From Pseudomonas fluorescens (GTDB taxonomy: Bacteria; Pseudomonadota; Gammaproteobacteria; Pseudomonadales; Pseudomonadaceae): a DNA stretch of 64,000 bases. Below the pieces are notes generated by a model, which saw only the letters and a program-made list of their open reading frames with translations, was not told where the DNA came from and did no database searches. The stretch is from positions 62,001 to 126,000 of the forward strand of contig NZ_KZ477990.1 of NCBI RefSeq assembly GCF_002837185.1. Direction: 5' to 3'. The position numbers and the translations under genes were made by a program. Below, in pieces: positions 36,310 through 44,867 of this stretch; the stretch's first letter is position 1; each line of letters starts with the position of its first letter.

Positions 36310-37515
36310 ATGCTTGTGCCCTCCCCCTGGCGCGCTGACTTTCCAGCCATCGCCAACCTGCAACGGCAAGACCAGACCTACCTGGACAGCGCCGCCACCA
36401 CGCAGAAACCTCAAGCCCTGTTGGACGCGATCAGCCATTACTACGCCAATGGCGCAGCCAATGTGCACCGTGCCCAGCATTTGCCGGGGGCCCATGCGAC
36501 CCAAGCGTTTGAAGACAGTCGCAGCAAGGTGGCGCAGTGGTTGAATGCGGGCGCCAGCGGGCAGGTGGTGTTTACCCACGGCGCAACCTCTGCGCTGAAC
36601 CTCCTGGCCTATGGCCTGGAGCACTTATTCAATGCGGGCGATGAGATTGCCATCAGCGCCCTGGAGCACCACGCCAACTTGCTGCCCTGGCAGCAACTGG
36701 CCAAGCGTCGCGCACTGACACTGGTGGTATTGCCACTGGACGGTCACGGCTTGATTGACCTCGAGGCCGCCGCCCGACTGATCGGCCCGCGCACGCGACT
36801 GTTGGCGGTAAGCCAGTTATCCAACGTACTCGGCGCCTGGCAGCCCCTCGACGACTTGCTGGGGCTGGCTCGCCTGCACGGCGCGCTGACGGTGGTCGAC
36901 GGCGCCCAGGGCATCGTGCATGGGCGCCACGACGTGCAGGCCCTGGGCTGCGACTTCTACGTATTTTCCAGCCACAAGCTGTACGGCCCGGACGGTGTCG
37001 GCGTGCTATACGGTCGCCACGACGCCTTGCATCACCTGCGCCACTGGCAGTTTGGCGGTGAGATGGTGCAACAGGCGGACTACCACAGCGCCAGCTTCCG
37101 CCCTGCCCCGCTGGGTTTTGAAGCTGGCACGCCGCCGATTGCCGGTGTGATCGGCCTGGGGGCGACGCTGGATTACCTGGCTTCGCTGGATCAACAGGCG
37201 GTGGTCAGCCATGAAGCGGCGCTGCACGACTATTTATTGCGCGGCTTGAAAGCACGCAATGGTGTGCGCGTAATGGGTGCGCCGCAGGTGGCACTGGCCA
37301 GTTTTGTGGTCGAAGGCGTGCACAACGCCGACCTCGCGCATCTGCTGACCGAGCAGGGGATTGCCGTGCGTGCCGGTCATCACTGTGCGATGCCGTTGCT
37401 CAAGACACTGCAGTTATCAGGAGCGATTCGCGTGTCACTGGCGCTGTATAACGACTCCAATGACCTGGAGCGCTTTTTTGAAGCGCTTGACCAGGCGCTG
37501 GACATGCTGCGATGA
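36310..37515 (+). CDS. csdA: Cysteine desulfurase (CsdA/SufS type)
   Basis: A PLP-dependent group II cysteine desulfurase, 401 aa from the ATG used here, which takes sulfur from cysteine. It shows LDSAATTQKP, NVHRAQHLPGAHAT, FTHGATSALNLLA, the PLP lysine in FSSHKLYGPDGVGVLYG (about residue 222), and the persulfide Cys in RAGHHCAMPLL near residue 360. TTG (36301) and GTG (36316) are alternative starts. The stop overlaps the next gene, a SufE-like partner, as ATGA, so the two form a desulfurase-acceptor pair of the CsdA-CsdE kind. With tcdA next door this matches the E. coli csd locus. Confidence 0.93.
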   Translation: MLVPSPWRADFPAIANLQRQDQTYLDSAATTQKPQALLDAISHYYANGAANVHRAQHLPGAHATQAFEDSRSKVAQWLNAGASGQVVFTHGATSALNLLAYGLEHLFNAGDEIAISALEHHANLLPWQQLAKRRALTLVVLPLDGHGLIDLEAAARLIGPRTRLLAVSQLSNVLGAWQPLDDLLGLARLHGALTVVDGAQGIVHGRHDVQALGCDFYVFSSHKLYGPDGVGVLYGRHDALHHLRHWQFGGEMVQQADYHSASFRPAPLGFEAGTPPIAGVIGLGATLDYLASLDQQAVVSHEAALHDYLLRGLKARNGVRVMGAPQVALASFVVEGVHNADLAHLLTEQGIAVRAGHHCAMPLLKTLQLSGAIRVSLALYNDSNDLERFFEALDQALDMLR

Positions 37516-37925
37516 GCTTGCCGGAACAGGCAGCAACTGCACTTGAGGCGTTTCAAGCCGTAGGCGGCTGGGAGCAACGTGCGCGCCTGTTGATGCAATG
37601 GGGCGAGCGACTGCCGGCGCTGGCGGACGCAGACAAGGTCGACGCCAACCTGGTACACGGTTGCGAAAGCCTGGTGTGGCTGGTCGGCCACTTGCACGAC
37701 GACCATTGGCAGTTTGCCGCCAGCAGCGATGCGCGGATGATTCGTGGGTTGGTGGCGTTGCTGCTGGCCCGGGTCAATGGGCTGTCGGCCGCTGAATTGC
37801 AGGCGGTTGATCTGCCGGAGTGGTTCAATCAACTGGGCCTGTCGCGCCAGTTATCACCGTCGCGCAGCAATGGCTTGAATGCCGTCTTGCAGCGCATGCG
37901 GGCATTGAGCCAGATAAAGTACTAA
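37512..37925 (+). CDS. csdE: SufE-family sulfur acceptor CsdE
   Basis: A 137-aa SufE-like protein that accepts the persulfide sulfur from CsdA. The acceptor cysteine is in VHGCESLVWLVG (about residue 50), and the family helix LLARVNGLSAAELQAVD follows. The ATG overlaps the csdA stop by 4 nt. A REPIN starts 2 bp after the stop codon. In E. coli CsdA-CsdE pass sulfur to CsdL (TcdA); the tcdA homologue is the next gene here, on the other strand. Confidence 0.93.
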   Translation: MSLPEQAATALEAFQAVGGWEQRARLLMQWGERLPALADADKVDANLVHGCESLVWLVGHLHDDHWQFAASSDARMIRGLVALLLARVNGLSAAELQAVDLPEWFNQLGLSRQLSPSRSNGLNAVLQRMRALSQIKY

Positions 37926-37926
37926 A

Positions 37927-38014
37927 TGTGGGAGGGGGCTTGCCCCCGATGCGGTGTGTCAGCCAAAAATTTATTGGCTGATCCATCGCTATCGGGGGCA
38001 AGCCCCCTCCCACA
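37927..38014. repeat. REPIN repeat 3 (csdE-tcdA convergent gap)
   Basis: 88 bp with near-perfect symmetry: TGTGGGAGGGGGCTTGCCCCC against GGGGGCAAGCCCCCTCCCACA. The loop has AGCCAA against TTGGCT. It fills the gap between the csdE stop (2 bp away) and the tcdA stop (27 bp away), and could end transcription from both sides. Confidence 0.92.
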
Positions 38015-38040
38015 TTTTGAACTGTCTAAAGTCCTGAGAT

Positions 38041-38850
38041 TCAGGTGGGCTTGATGCGCTCCGACGGCCGGCGCACCCCTGCCACAATCTTGTCCACCGC
38101 CTTGGTCGCCGCCACCATGCCGAACGTGGCGGTGACCATCATCACCGCACCGAACCCTCCGGCGCAGTCCAGCTTCACGCCATCGCCGACGAAACTCTTC
38201 TGCAAACAGATGCTGCCGTCCGGCTTGGGATAGCGCAGCTGCTCGGTGGAAAACACGCACGGCACGCTGTAATGGCGGGTCACCGTGCGTGAAAAACCAT
38301 AGTCACGGCGCAGGGTGGAGCGCACTTTCGAGGCCAGCGGGTCGTTGAAGGTGCGGTTGAGGTCGCACACCTGGATCAGCGTCGGATCGATCTGCCCGCC
38401 GGCGCCACCGGTGGTGATGATCTGGATCTTGCGGCGCTTGCACCAGGCAATCAGCGCCGCCTTGGCGTTGACCGCGTCGATGCAGTCGATCACGCAATCG
38501 ATGTCAGGCGTGATGTATTCGGCCATGGTGTCGCGGGTAACGAAGTCCGCCACCGCATGCACCGTGCACGCCGGGTTGATGCCACGCAGGCGTTCGGCCA
38601 TTACTTCAACCTTGGGTTTGCCTACGGTGCTGTCCAGTGCATGCAACTGGCGGTTGCTGTTGCTGACGCAGACGTCGTCCAGATCAAACAGCGAAATCTC
38701 GCCCACCCCGCAACGGGCCACGGCTTCCGCCGCCCACGAGCCCACGCCGCCGACACCGACGATCGCCACATGGGCCGCTTTCAAGCGTTCCAGGCCTTCA
38801 ATGCCATACAAACGGGCGACGCCTGCAAACCGCGGATCTTCTGTGCTCAT
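38041..38850 (-). CDS. tcdA: tRNA threonylcarbamoyladenosine dehydratase TcdA (CsdL)
   Basis: TcdA is an E1-like ATP-dependent enzyme that cyclises t6A37 of tRNA to ct6A. The 269-aa protein has the nucleotide loop VGVGGVGSWAAEAVARCGVG (about residues 29-48), LFDLDDVCVSNSNRQ, and the DCIDAVNAKAALI segment. I start at MSTEDPRFAG, which has AGGG 9 nt upstream; the ATG two codons earlier is too close to that site. It converges on csdA-csdE. The protein TsaB of the upstream t6A pathway is also encoded in this window. Confidence 0.95.
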   Translation of the reverse strand: MSTEDPRFAGVARLYGIEGLERLKAAHVAIVGVGGVGSWAAEAVARCGVGEISLFDLDDVCVSNSNRQLHALDSTVGKPKVEVMAERLRGINPACTVHAVADFVTRDTMAEYITPDIDCVIDCIDAVNAKAALIAWCKRRKIQIITTGGAGGQIDPTLIQVCDLNRTFNDPLASKVRSTLRRDYGFSRTVTRHYSVPCVFSTEQLRYPKPDGSICLQKSFVGDGVKLDCAGGFGAVMMVTATFGMVAATKAVDKIVAGVRRPSERIKPT

Positions 38851-39067
38851 GACCATTACCCTAAAAACCGGCGCGCATTATGGGCTACGCAGCAATAAGT
38901 TTTAAGCCACAAACTACACGTTAAGAACTTAGAGACACTTTCGCTGCCCAATGTCCGGTTTTTCTCGGCTTGCTGTACGCTCAGGGAAAGGCCAGTGTAG
39001 GATGCGCGCCGGTTGGCGTAGGCCGACACCTCTTTTCGTTCCACACCCTTTGGAACCCGACATAACC

Positions 39068-41659
39068 ATGGCATCGCGTAAATTTGGACTCAACCTGGTG
39101 ATCGTGCTGGCAATTGCCGCGCTGTTCACGGGTTTCTGGGCGCTGATCAACCGCCCGGTCACCGCCCCCAACTGGCCCGAGCAGATCTCCGGTTTTTCCT
39201 ACTCGCCGTTCCAGCAAGGCCAGTACCCGCAGAAAGACCAGTACCCCACCGACGAGCAGATGCGTCAGGACCTTGCGATCATGAGCAAGCTGACGGATAA
39301 CATCCGCACCTACTCGGTCGACGGCACGCTGGGGGACATTCCCAAGCTGGCCGAAGAGTTCGGCCTGCGCGTCACCCTGGGGATCTGGATCAGCCCGGAC
39401 CTGGAGCGTAACGAGCGCGAAGTCCAGCGCGCCATCGAAATCGCCAACAGCTCGCGCAGTGTGGTGCGGGTGGTGGTCGGTAACGAGGCGCTGTTCCGCG
39501 AGGAAATCACCCCCGAAGCGCTGATCGTGTTGCTGGACCGGGTGCGCGCTGCGGTAAAAGTGCCGGTGACCACCTCCGAGCAATGGCACATCTGGGAAAA
39601 GAACCCGCAACTGGCCAAGCACGTCGACTTGATCGCCGCGCACATCCTGCCGTTCTGGGAATTCATTCCGATGGACAAGGCCGGCCAGTACGTACTCGAC
39701 CGCGCCAGGGATCTGAAGAAACTGTTCCCGAAAAAGCCGCTGCTGCTGTCGGAGGTTGGCTGGCCGAGCAACGGGCGCATGCGCGGTGGCAATGAAACGT
39801 CGCCTGCGGATCAGGCGGTTTACCTGCGCACCCTGGTTAACAAACTGAACCGCCAAGGGTTCAACTATTTCGTGATCGAAGCCTTCGATCAGCCCTGGAA
39901 GGTCAGCGACGAAGGCTCGGCCGGCGCCTATTGGGGCGTATTCAACGCCGCACGCCAGCAGAAATTCAACTTTGAAGGCCCGGTGGTCGCGATCCCGCAA
40001 TGGCGGGTACTGGCCATCGGCTCGGTGGTGCTGGCGCTGCTGTCCCTGACCCTGCTGATGATCGACGGCTCTGCCCTGCGCCAGCGTGGCCGCACCTTCC
40101 TCACGTTTATCGCGTTCCTGTGCGGTTCGGTGCTGGTGTGGATCGGCTACGACTACAGCCAGCAATACAGCACCTGGTTCAGCGTCACCGTCGGCATCCT
40201 CTTGGCCCTCGGCGCCCTGGGCGTGTTTATCGTGCTGTTGACCGAAGCCCACGAACTGGCGGAAGCGGTGTGGACCCACAAGCGCCGGCGTGAATTCCTG
40301 CCGGTCGAGGGGGAATCGGACTACCGGCCCAAAGTGTCGATCCATGTGCCGTGCTACAACGAGCCGCCGGACATGGTCAAACAGACCCTCGATGCCCTCG
40401 CGGCGCTCGATTACCCGGACTACGAAGTCCTGATCATCGACAACAACACCAAGGACCCGGCGGTGTGGGAGCCGGTGCGCGACTACTGCCAGACCCTCGG
40501 CCCACGCTTCAAGTTCTTCCACGTCGCGCCCCTGGCCGGTTTCAAGGGCGGCGCGTTGAACTACCTGATCCCGCACACCGCCAAGGACGCCGAAGTGATC
40601 GCGGTGATCGACTCCGACTACTGCGTGTCGCCCAATTGGCTCAAGCACATGGTGCCGCACTTCGCCGACCCGAAAATCGCCGTGGTGCAATCGCCGCAGG
40701 ATTACCGCGACCAGAACGAAAGCACGTTCAAGAAGCTCTGCTACGCGGAATACAAGGGTTTCTTCCATATCGGCATGGTCACCCGTAACGACCGCGACGC
40801 GATCATCCAGCACGGCACCATGACCATGACCCGTCGCTCGGTGCTCGAAGAACTGGGCTGGGCCGACTGGTGCATCTGTGAAGATGCCGAACTGGGCCTG
40901 CGCGTGTTCGAAAAGGGTCTGTCGGCGGCGTACTACCACGACAGCTATGGCAAGGGCCTGATGCCGGATACCTTTATCGACTTCAAGAAACAGCGTTTCC
41001 GCTGGGCCTACGGTGCGATCCAGATCATCAAGCGCCACACCGCCAGCCTGTTGCGCGGCAAAGACACCGAGCTGACCCGTGGCCAGCGCTATCACTTCCT
41101 CGCGGGCTGGCTGCCGTGGGTGGCCGATGGCATGAACATCTTCTTCACCGTCGGCGCGCTGCTGTGGTCGGCGGCGATGATCATCGTGCCGACCCGCGTC
41201 GATCCGCCGTTGCTGATCTTCGCGATCCCGCCGCTGGCGCTGTTCGTGTTCAAGGTGGGCAAGATCATCTTCCTGTACCGCCGTGCGGTCGGGGTGAACC
41301 TCAAGGATGCATTCTGCGCGGCCCTGGCCGGCCTGGCGTTATCGCACACCATCGCCAAGGCGGTGCTGTACGGTTTCTTCACCACCAGCATTCCGTTTTT
41401 TCGTACACCGAAAAACGCCGACAACCATGGCTTCTGGGTGGCGATTTCCGAGGCTCGCGAAGAAATGTTCATCATGCTGCTGTTGTGGGGCGCGGCCTTG
41501 GGTATCTACCTGGTGCAAGGCCTGCCGAGCAATGACATGCGCTTCTGGGTGGTGATGCTGCTGGTGCAGTCGCTGCCGTATGTGGCCGCCTTGATCATGG
41601 CGTTCCTGTCGTCGCTGCCCAAACCGGCACCGAAGGCCGAGCCAGTCACTGCGGTGTAA
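39068..41659 (+). CDS. ndvB: NdvB-like GH17-GT2 beta-1,3-glucan synthase
   Basis: This 863-aa membrane protein fuses two enzymes. An N-terminal anchor (residues ~8-27) is followed by a GH17 domain facing the periplasm (about 35-305) with acid/base E140 in VVGNE and nucleophile E229 in LLLSEVGWPS. Three membrane segments (about 313-391) lead to a cytosolic GT2 domain with D458, DSD 515-517, ED 605-606 and QRFRW 642-646, the processive-synthase set. More membrane segments follow. P. aeruginosa NdvB (PA1163) has this layout, makes cyclic beta-1,3-glucans and affects biofilm tolerance; the GH17 part remodels the chain. The open frame starts 39 codons earlier, but MASRKFGLNL begins the anchor. dapE follows. 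Confidence 0.92.
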   Translation: MASRKFGLNLVIVLAIAALFTGFWALINRPVTAPNWPEQISGFSYSPFQQGQYPQKDQYPTDEQMRQDLAIMSKLTDNIRTYSVDGTLGDIPKLAEEFGLRVTLGIWISPDLERNEREVQRAIEIANSSRSVVRVVVGNEALFREEITPEALIVLLDRVRAAVKVPVTTSEQWHIWEKNPQLAKHVDLIAAHILPFWEFIPMDKAGQYVLDRARDLKKLFPKKPLLLSEVGWPSNGRMRGGNETSPADQAVYLRTLVNKLNRQGFNYFVIEAFDQPWKVSDEGSAGAYWGVFNAARQQKFNFEGPVVAIPQWRVLAIGSVVLALLSLTLLMIDGSALRQRGRTFLTFIAFLCGSVLVWIGYDYSQQYSTWFSVTVGILLALGALGVFIVLLTEAHELAEAVWTHKRRREFLPVEGESDYRPKVSIHVPCYNEPPDMVKQTLDALAALDYPDYEVLIIDNNTKDPAVWEPVRDYCQTLGPRFKFFHVAPLAGFKGGALNYLIPHTAKDAEVIAVIDSDYCVSPNWLKHMVPHFADPKIAVVQSPQDYRDQNESTFKKLCYAEYKGFFHIGMVTRNDRDAIIQHGTMTMTRRSVLEELGWADWCICEDAELGLRVFEKGLSAAYYHDSYGKGLMPDTFIDFKKQRFRWAYGAIQIIKRHTASLLRGKDTELTRGQRYHFLAGWLPWVADGMNIFFTVGALLWSAAMIIVPTRVDPPLLIFAIPPLALFVFKVGKIIFLYRRAVGVNLKDAFCAALAGLALSHTIAKAVLYGFFTTSIPFFRTPKNADNHGFWVAISEAREEMFIMLLLWGAALGIYLVQGLPSNDMRFWVVMLLVQSLPYVAALIMAFLSSLPKPAPKAEPVTAV

Positions 41660-41677
41660 AAACTTGCGTAATGCACT

Positions 41678-41703
41678 AAACGGCGGCCTCTGGCCGCCGT
41701 TTT
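41678..41703 (+). terminator. Rho-independent terminator of ndvB
   Basis: AAACGGCGGCC and GGCCGCCGTTT form a perfect 11-bp stem with a 3-nt loop, followed by T. It begins 19 nt after the ndvB stop, a clear intrinsic terminator. Confidence 0.9.
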
Positions 41704-41754
41704 GCTATAAGATAACGGCCGTTTTGTTGGATCAGGCAAGCACCGATTGCTTCA

Positions 41755-41843
41755 TGTGGGTGGGGGCTTGCCCCCGATAGCAGCGTGTCAGTCAGCTAAT
41801 TTGTTGCTGATAAACCGCCATCGGGGGCAAGCCCCCTCCCACA
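41755..41843. repeat. REPIN repeat 4 (ndvB-dapE gap)
   Basis: 89 bp: TGTGGGTGGGGGCTTGCCCCC against GGGGGCAAGCCCCCTCCCACA, with one T/A mismatch in the arms. The loop holds GTGTCAGTCAGC, also seen in copies 1 and 3. It lies between the ndvB terminator and dapE, 63 bp ahead of the dapE start codon, so it is in a 5' region rather than directly after a stop. Confidence 0.92.
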
Positions 41844-41906
41844 TTGAATCTGCGCCGTTTCAGCACATTCGTCCTGCGCCCATTACACGCTTTCCGGAGT
41901 TTCCCC

Positions 41907-43058
41907 ATGACGGCCCATGCCGACCTTTCGCCGACCCTTCAACTCGCCATCGACCTGATCCGTCGCCCATCGGTCACGCCGATCGATGCCGATTGCCAGA
42001 AGCTGATGATGCAGCGCCTGGGCGACGCCGGTTTTGCGCTCGAGCCGATGCGCATCGAGGACGTGGATAACTTCTGGGCCACCCATGGCCAACATGACGG
42101 CCCGGTGCTGTGCTTCGCCGGCCACACCGACGTGGTCCCCACCGGCCCGGTGCAGGCCTGGCAGAACGATCCGTTCGACGCCCTGATCGACGAACACGGC
42201 ATGCTGTGCGGACGTGGCGCGGCGGACATGAAAGGCAGCCTGGCCGCGATGCTGGTGGCGTCGGAGCGCTTCGTCAGGGATTACCCGGACCACAAGGGTT
42301 CGGTGGCTTTCCTGATCACCAGCGATGAAGAAGGCCCGGCGCACCATGGCACCAAGGCCGTGATCGAACGCCTGGCCGCGCGCAAGGAGCGCCTGGACTG
42401 GTGCATCGTCGGCGAACCGTCGAGCACCACCCTGGTGGGCGACGTGGTCAAGAACGGCCGTCGCGGCTCCCTCGGCGCTACCTTGACCGTACGCGGCGTA
42501 CAGGGCCACGTGGCCTACCCGCACCTGGCGAAGAACCCGATCCACCTCGCCGCGCCGGCCCTGGCTGAATTGGCCGCCGAGCATTGGGATGACGGCAACA
42601 GCTTCTTCCCGCCGACCAGTTTCCAGATCTCCAACCTCAATTCCGGCACCGGCGCCACCAACGTGATTCCCGGCGACCTGACGGCGGTGTTCAACTTCCG
42701 ATTCTCCACCGAGTCCACCGTGGAAGGTTTGCAACAGCGAGTCGCCGCGATTCTGGATAAACACGGCCTGGACTGGCATGTGGACTGGGCGCTGTCGGGC
42801 CTGCCCTTCCTCACCGAGCCGGGCGCATTGCTCGACGCGGTATCGGCCAGCATCAAGGCGATCACCGGGCGTGAGACCAAGGCGTCCACCAGTGGCGGTA
42901 CGTCTGACGGGCGCTTCATCGCCACCCTGGGCACCCAGGTGGTCGAGCTGGGCCCGGTGAATGCGACGATCCATCAGGTCAACGAGCGCATCCTTGCCAG
43001 CGACCTCGATGTGTTGACCGAAATCTACTACCAGACCCTGATCAAGTTGCTCGCCTGA
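41907..43058 (+). CDS. dapE: Succinyl-diaminopimelate desuccinylase
   Basis: DapE is a dinuclear zinc M20 hydrolase that removes succinate to give LL-diaminopimelate. The 383-aa product starts [27 protein letters not shown]. Metal ligands lie in [12 protein letters not shown] (His), [15 protein letters not shown] (bridging Asp) and [11 protein letters not shown] (Glu pair), and [11 protein letters not shown] is near the C-terminus. The stop codon overlaps the rlmA ATG by 1 nt. It acts directly after DapC, encoded 10 kb upstream. Confidence 0.97.
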   Translation: MTAHADLSPTLQLAIDLIRRPSVTPIDADCQKLMMQRLGDAGFALEPMRIEDVDNFWATHGQHDGPVLCFAGHTDVVPTGPVQAWQNDPFDALIDEHGMLCGRGAADMKGSLAAMLVASERFVRDYPDHKGSVAFLITSDEEGPAHHGTKAVIERLAARKERLDWCIVGEPSSTTLVGDVVKNGRRGSLGATLTVRGVQGHVAYPHLAKNPIHLAAPALAELAAEHWDDGNSFFPPTSFQISNLNSGTGATNVIPGDLTAVFNFRFSTESTVEGLQQRVAAILDKHGLDWHVDWALSGLPFLTEPGALLDAVSASIKAITGRETKASTSGGTSDGRFIATLGTQVVELGPVNATIHQVNERILASDLDVLTEIYYQTLIKLLA

Positions 43059-43867
43059 TGCTGGCCTGCCCCCTTTGCAATGCCCCGCTCAGTGCGGTGG
43101 ACAATGGCGTGGCCTGCCCCGCCGGGCACCGTTTCGACCGCGCCCGCCAGGGTTACCTCAACCTGCTGCCGGTGCAGCACAAGAACAGCCGCGACCCAGG
43201 TGATAATCTCGCCATGGTCGAGGCACGCCGTGATTTCCTCAACGCCGGCCACTACGCCCCGGTCGCCAGGCGCCTGGCCGAGCTGGCCGCTGAACGCGCG
43301 CCGCAACGCTGGGTGGACATCGGCTGCGGCGAGGGTTACTACACCGCGCAGATCGCCGACGCCCTGCCCCACGCCGACGGCTACGCCCTGGATATTTCCA
43401 GGGAAGCGGTCAAGCGTGCGTGCAAGCGCAACCCGGCGCTGACCTGGTTGATCGCCAGCATGGCCCGTGTACCGTTGGCCGACGCCAGTTGCCAGTTTCT
43501 CGCCAGCGTGTTCAGCCCGTTGGACTGGCAGGAAGCCAAGCGCCTGCTCAGCCCGGGCGGCGGCCTGATGAAGGTCGGTCCTACACGTGGCCATCTGATG
43601 GAGCTGCGCGAGCGCTTGTACGACGAAGTGCGCGCGTACACCGACGACAAGCATCTGGCCCTGGTGCCGGATGGCATGCACCTGGCACACAGCGAAACCC
43701 TTGAGTTCACACTGAGCCTGGCCGAACCCAGGGACCGCGCCAACCTGCTGGCCATGACCCCACACGGCTGGCGTGCCAGTGCAGAGCGACGCAGCGAGGT
43801 CATCGAGGCCGCCGAGCCGCTGCAGGTCACAGTGTCGATGCGCTACGATTATTTCGTGCTTCAATAA
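43058..43867 (+). CDS. rlmA: 23S rRNA (guanine-N1)-methyltransferase RlmA
   Basis: RlmA methylates G745 (E. coli numbering) of 23S rRNA. The 269-aa protein has an N-terminal zinc finger (C4, C7, C20, H24 in ACPLCNAPLS and CPAGHRF), the segment RQGYLNLLPVQHKNSRDPGDN, and the SAM-binding motif WVDIGCGEGYYTAQIA (about residues 86-101). The ATG overlaps the dapE stop as TGATG, so it is translated after dapE. A related activity on G748 confers tylosin resistance in Gram-positives, but the linkage here suggests the type I form. Confidence 0.94.
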   Translation: MLACPLCNAPLSAVDNGVACPAGHRFDRARQGYLNLLPVQHKNSRDPGDNLAMVEARRDFLNAGHYAPVARRLAELAAERAPQRWVDIGCGEGYYTAQIADALPHADGYALDISREAVKRACKRNPALTWLIASMARVPLADASCQFLASVFSPLDWQEAKRLLSPGGGLMKVGPTRGHLMELRERLYDEVRAYTDDKHLALVPDGMHLAHSETLEFTLSLAEPRDRANLLAMTPHGWRASAERRSEVIEAAEPLQVTVSMRYDYFVLQ

Positions 43868-43920
43868 CCTTTTTTCAGCATCCGCGAATGGATTTTCGAA
43901 TCCCGCAACGAGGAACATCC

Positions 43921-44298
43921 ATGCGCCAACCCGATATCGAGATTTACCTGAAGGACGCCGACGTCGACTACAAGGCCATCGCCGCCTGGCTGGGCGCCGC
44001 CCTGGGCCCATGCACCGACTGGGTCCAGAAGGGCCAGACCTACAAGTGCAAGGCCGGCAACGTACCAGTGACCTGGCTGCCAAAAGCCGTCGGCAAGTGG
44101 AACAGCCTGTACCTGGAAAGCGACCAGACCCCGTGGGACGACGACATCGCCTGCGCCCGCGCCGCGTTTGCCGCGCTGAACGTTGAAGTGCGCTGCGCAC
44201 CGGGGACCTGGGTTGAGGAAGAAGGCGAGGAAAGTGCTGACCGCTGGATGCGCATCAGTGCGGACGGTGAAGAAGAAATCACCTGGAAAACGGCTTAA
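43921..44298 (+). CDS. Conserved hypothetical acidic protein
   Basis: A 125-aa cytosolic protein of unknown role, beginning MRQPDIEIYLKDADVDYKAIAAWL after a GAGGAACATCC ribosome site. It contains two short Cys-bearing regions (GPCTDWVQKGQTYKCKAG and EVRCAPGTW) and an acidic, Glu/Asp-rich C-terminal third (VEEEGEESADRW). No signal peptide or membrane segment. Homologues at this place beside rlmA and a cold-shock gene are, from memory, common in Pseudomonas. It is probably the last gene of dapE-rlmA and ends next to a 7-bp repeat array. Confidence 0.8.
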   Translation: MRQPDIEIYLKDADVDYKAIAAWLGAALGPCTDWVQKGQTYKCKAGNVPVTWLPKAVGKWNSLYLESDQTPWDDDIACARAAFAALNVEVRCAPGTWVEEEGEESADRWMRISADGEEEITWKTA

Positions 44299-44320
44299 GG
44301 CGGTTGCAAGGCTCAAGCCT

Positions 44321-44461
44321 CAAGCTGCAAGCTGCAAGCTGCAAGCTGCAAGCTGCAAGCTGCAAGCTGCAAGCTGAAGCCAATCTGCTTGCAGCTTGCA
44401 GCTTGCAGCTTGCAGCTCGAAGCTCGAAGCTTGAAGCTTGAAGCTTGCAGCTCGAAGCTTG
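44321..44461. repeat. Inverted arrays of 7-bp repeats
   Basis: Eight perfect tandem copies of CAAGCTG (44321-44376) are followed, after an 11-nt spacer, by ten heptamers in opposite orientation (44388-44461): CTTGCAG x4, CTCGAAG x2, CTTGAAG x2, CTTGCAG, CTCGAAG. The two arms are complementary, so the transcript could fold as one very long hairpin. It lies between the convergent acidic-protein and cold-shock genes. A shorter array of the same heptamer type occurs at 53884-53925. Confidence 0.93.
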
Positions 44462-44478
44462 TTACCTGCAGCTCGGCC

Positions 44479-44688
44479 TTACAGGCCGACCACATCCTCG
44501 GCCTGCAAGCCTTTCTCGCCCGTCACCACGGCGTACTCCACCTGCTGACCCTCGGCCAACGAGCGGTGCCCGTCACCGCGAATGGCGCGGTAGTGCACGA
44601 ACACATCCTTGCCATCTTCACGCTGGATAAAGCCGTAGCCCTTTGCATCGTTGAACCACTTCACATTGCCGGTTTCGCGCGTTGTCAT
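44479..44688 (-). CDS. Cold-shock domain protein
   Basis: A 69-aa single cold-shock domain: [15 protein letters not shown] holds RNP1 and VFVHYRAI holds RNP2. Such proteins bind single-stranded RNA and DNA. The start is [12 protein letters not shown]; the longer frame (23 codons) overlaps the promoter region. It is not identical to CspA: HYRAI replaces the usual HFSAI, and it is closer to the Cap/CspD-like Pseudomonas forms. It is divergent from plsB across 179 bp. Confidence 0.95.
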   Translation of the reverse strand: MTTRETGNVKWFNDAKGYGFIQREDGKDVFVHYRAIRGDGHRSLAEGQQVEYAVVTGEKGLQAEDVVGL

Positions 44689-44867
44689 CTGTTCACTCCC
44701 ACTGGTTTTTATTATTGAGTCGCTGGCGTTGAACTGCCGAGTATAAGACACGCTCAAAAACCATCAACTCAACTTTACATCGCTGCTTTTTTGCCGATTT
44801 TCAGCGAATACGGCACACTACCCGCCCGAGCGCCTGCTCGGTTTTTTCCACTTGAAGCAGTTCGCCT

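Noticed and set aside
38981..41095. Long open frame (704 codons) on the minus strand opposite ndvB
   Set aside because: Antisense shadow of ndvB with no start signal; the plus-strand protein has all catalytic motifs.
44310..44470. Possible CRISPR array
   Set aside because: The repeat unit is 7 bp in direct tandem without spacers, and there are no cas genes; it is a simple tandem repeat.
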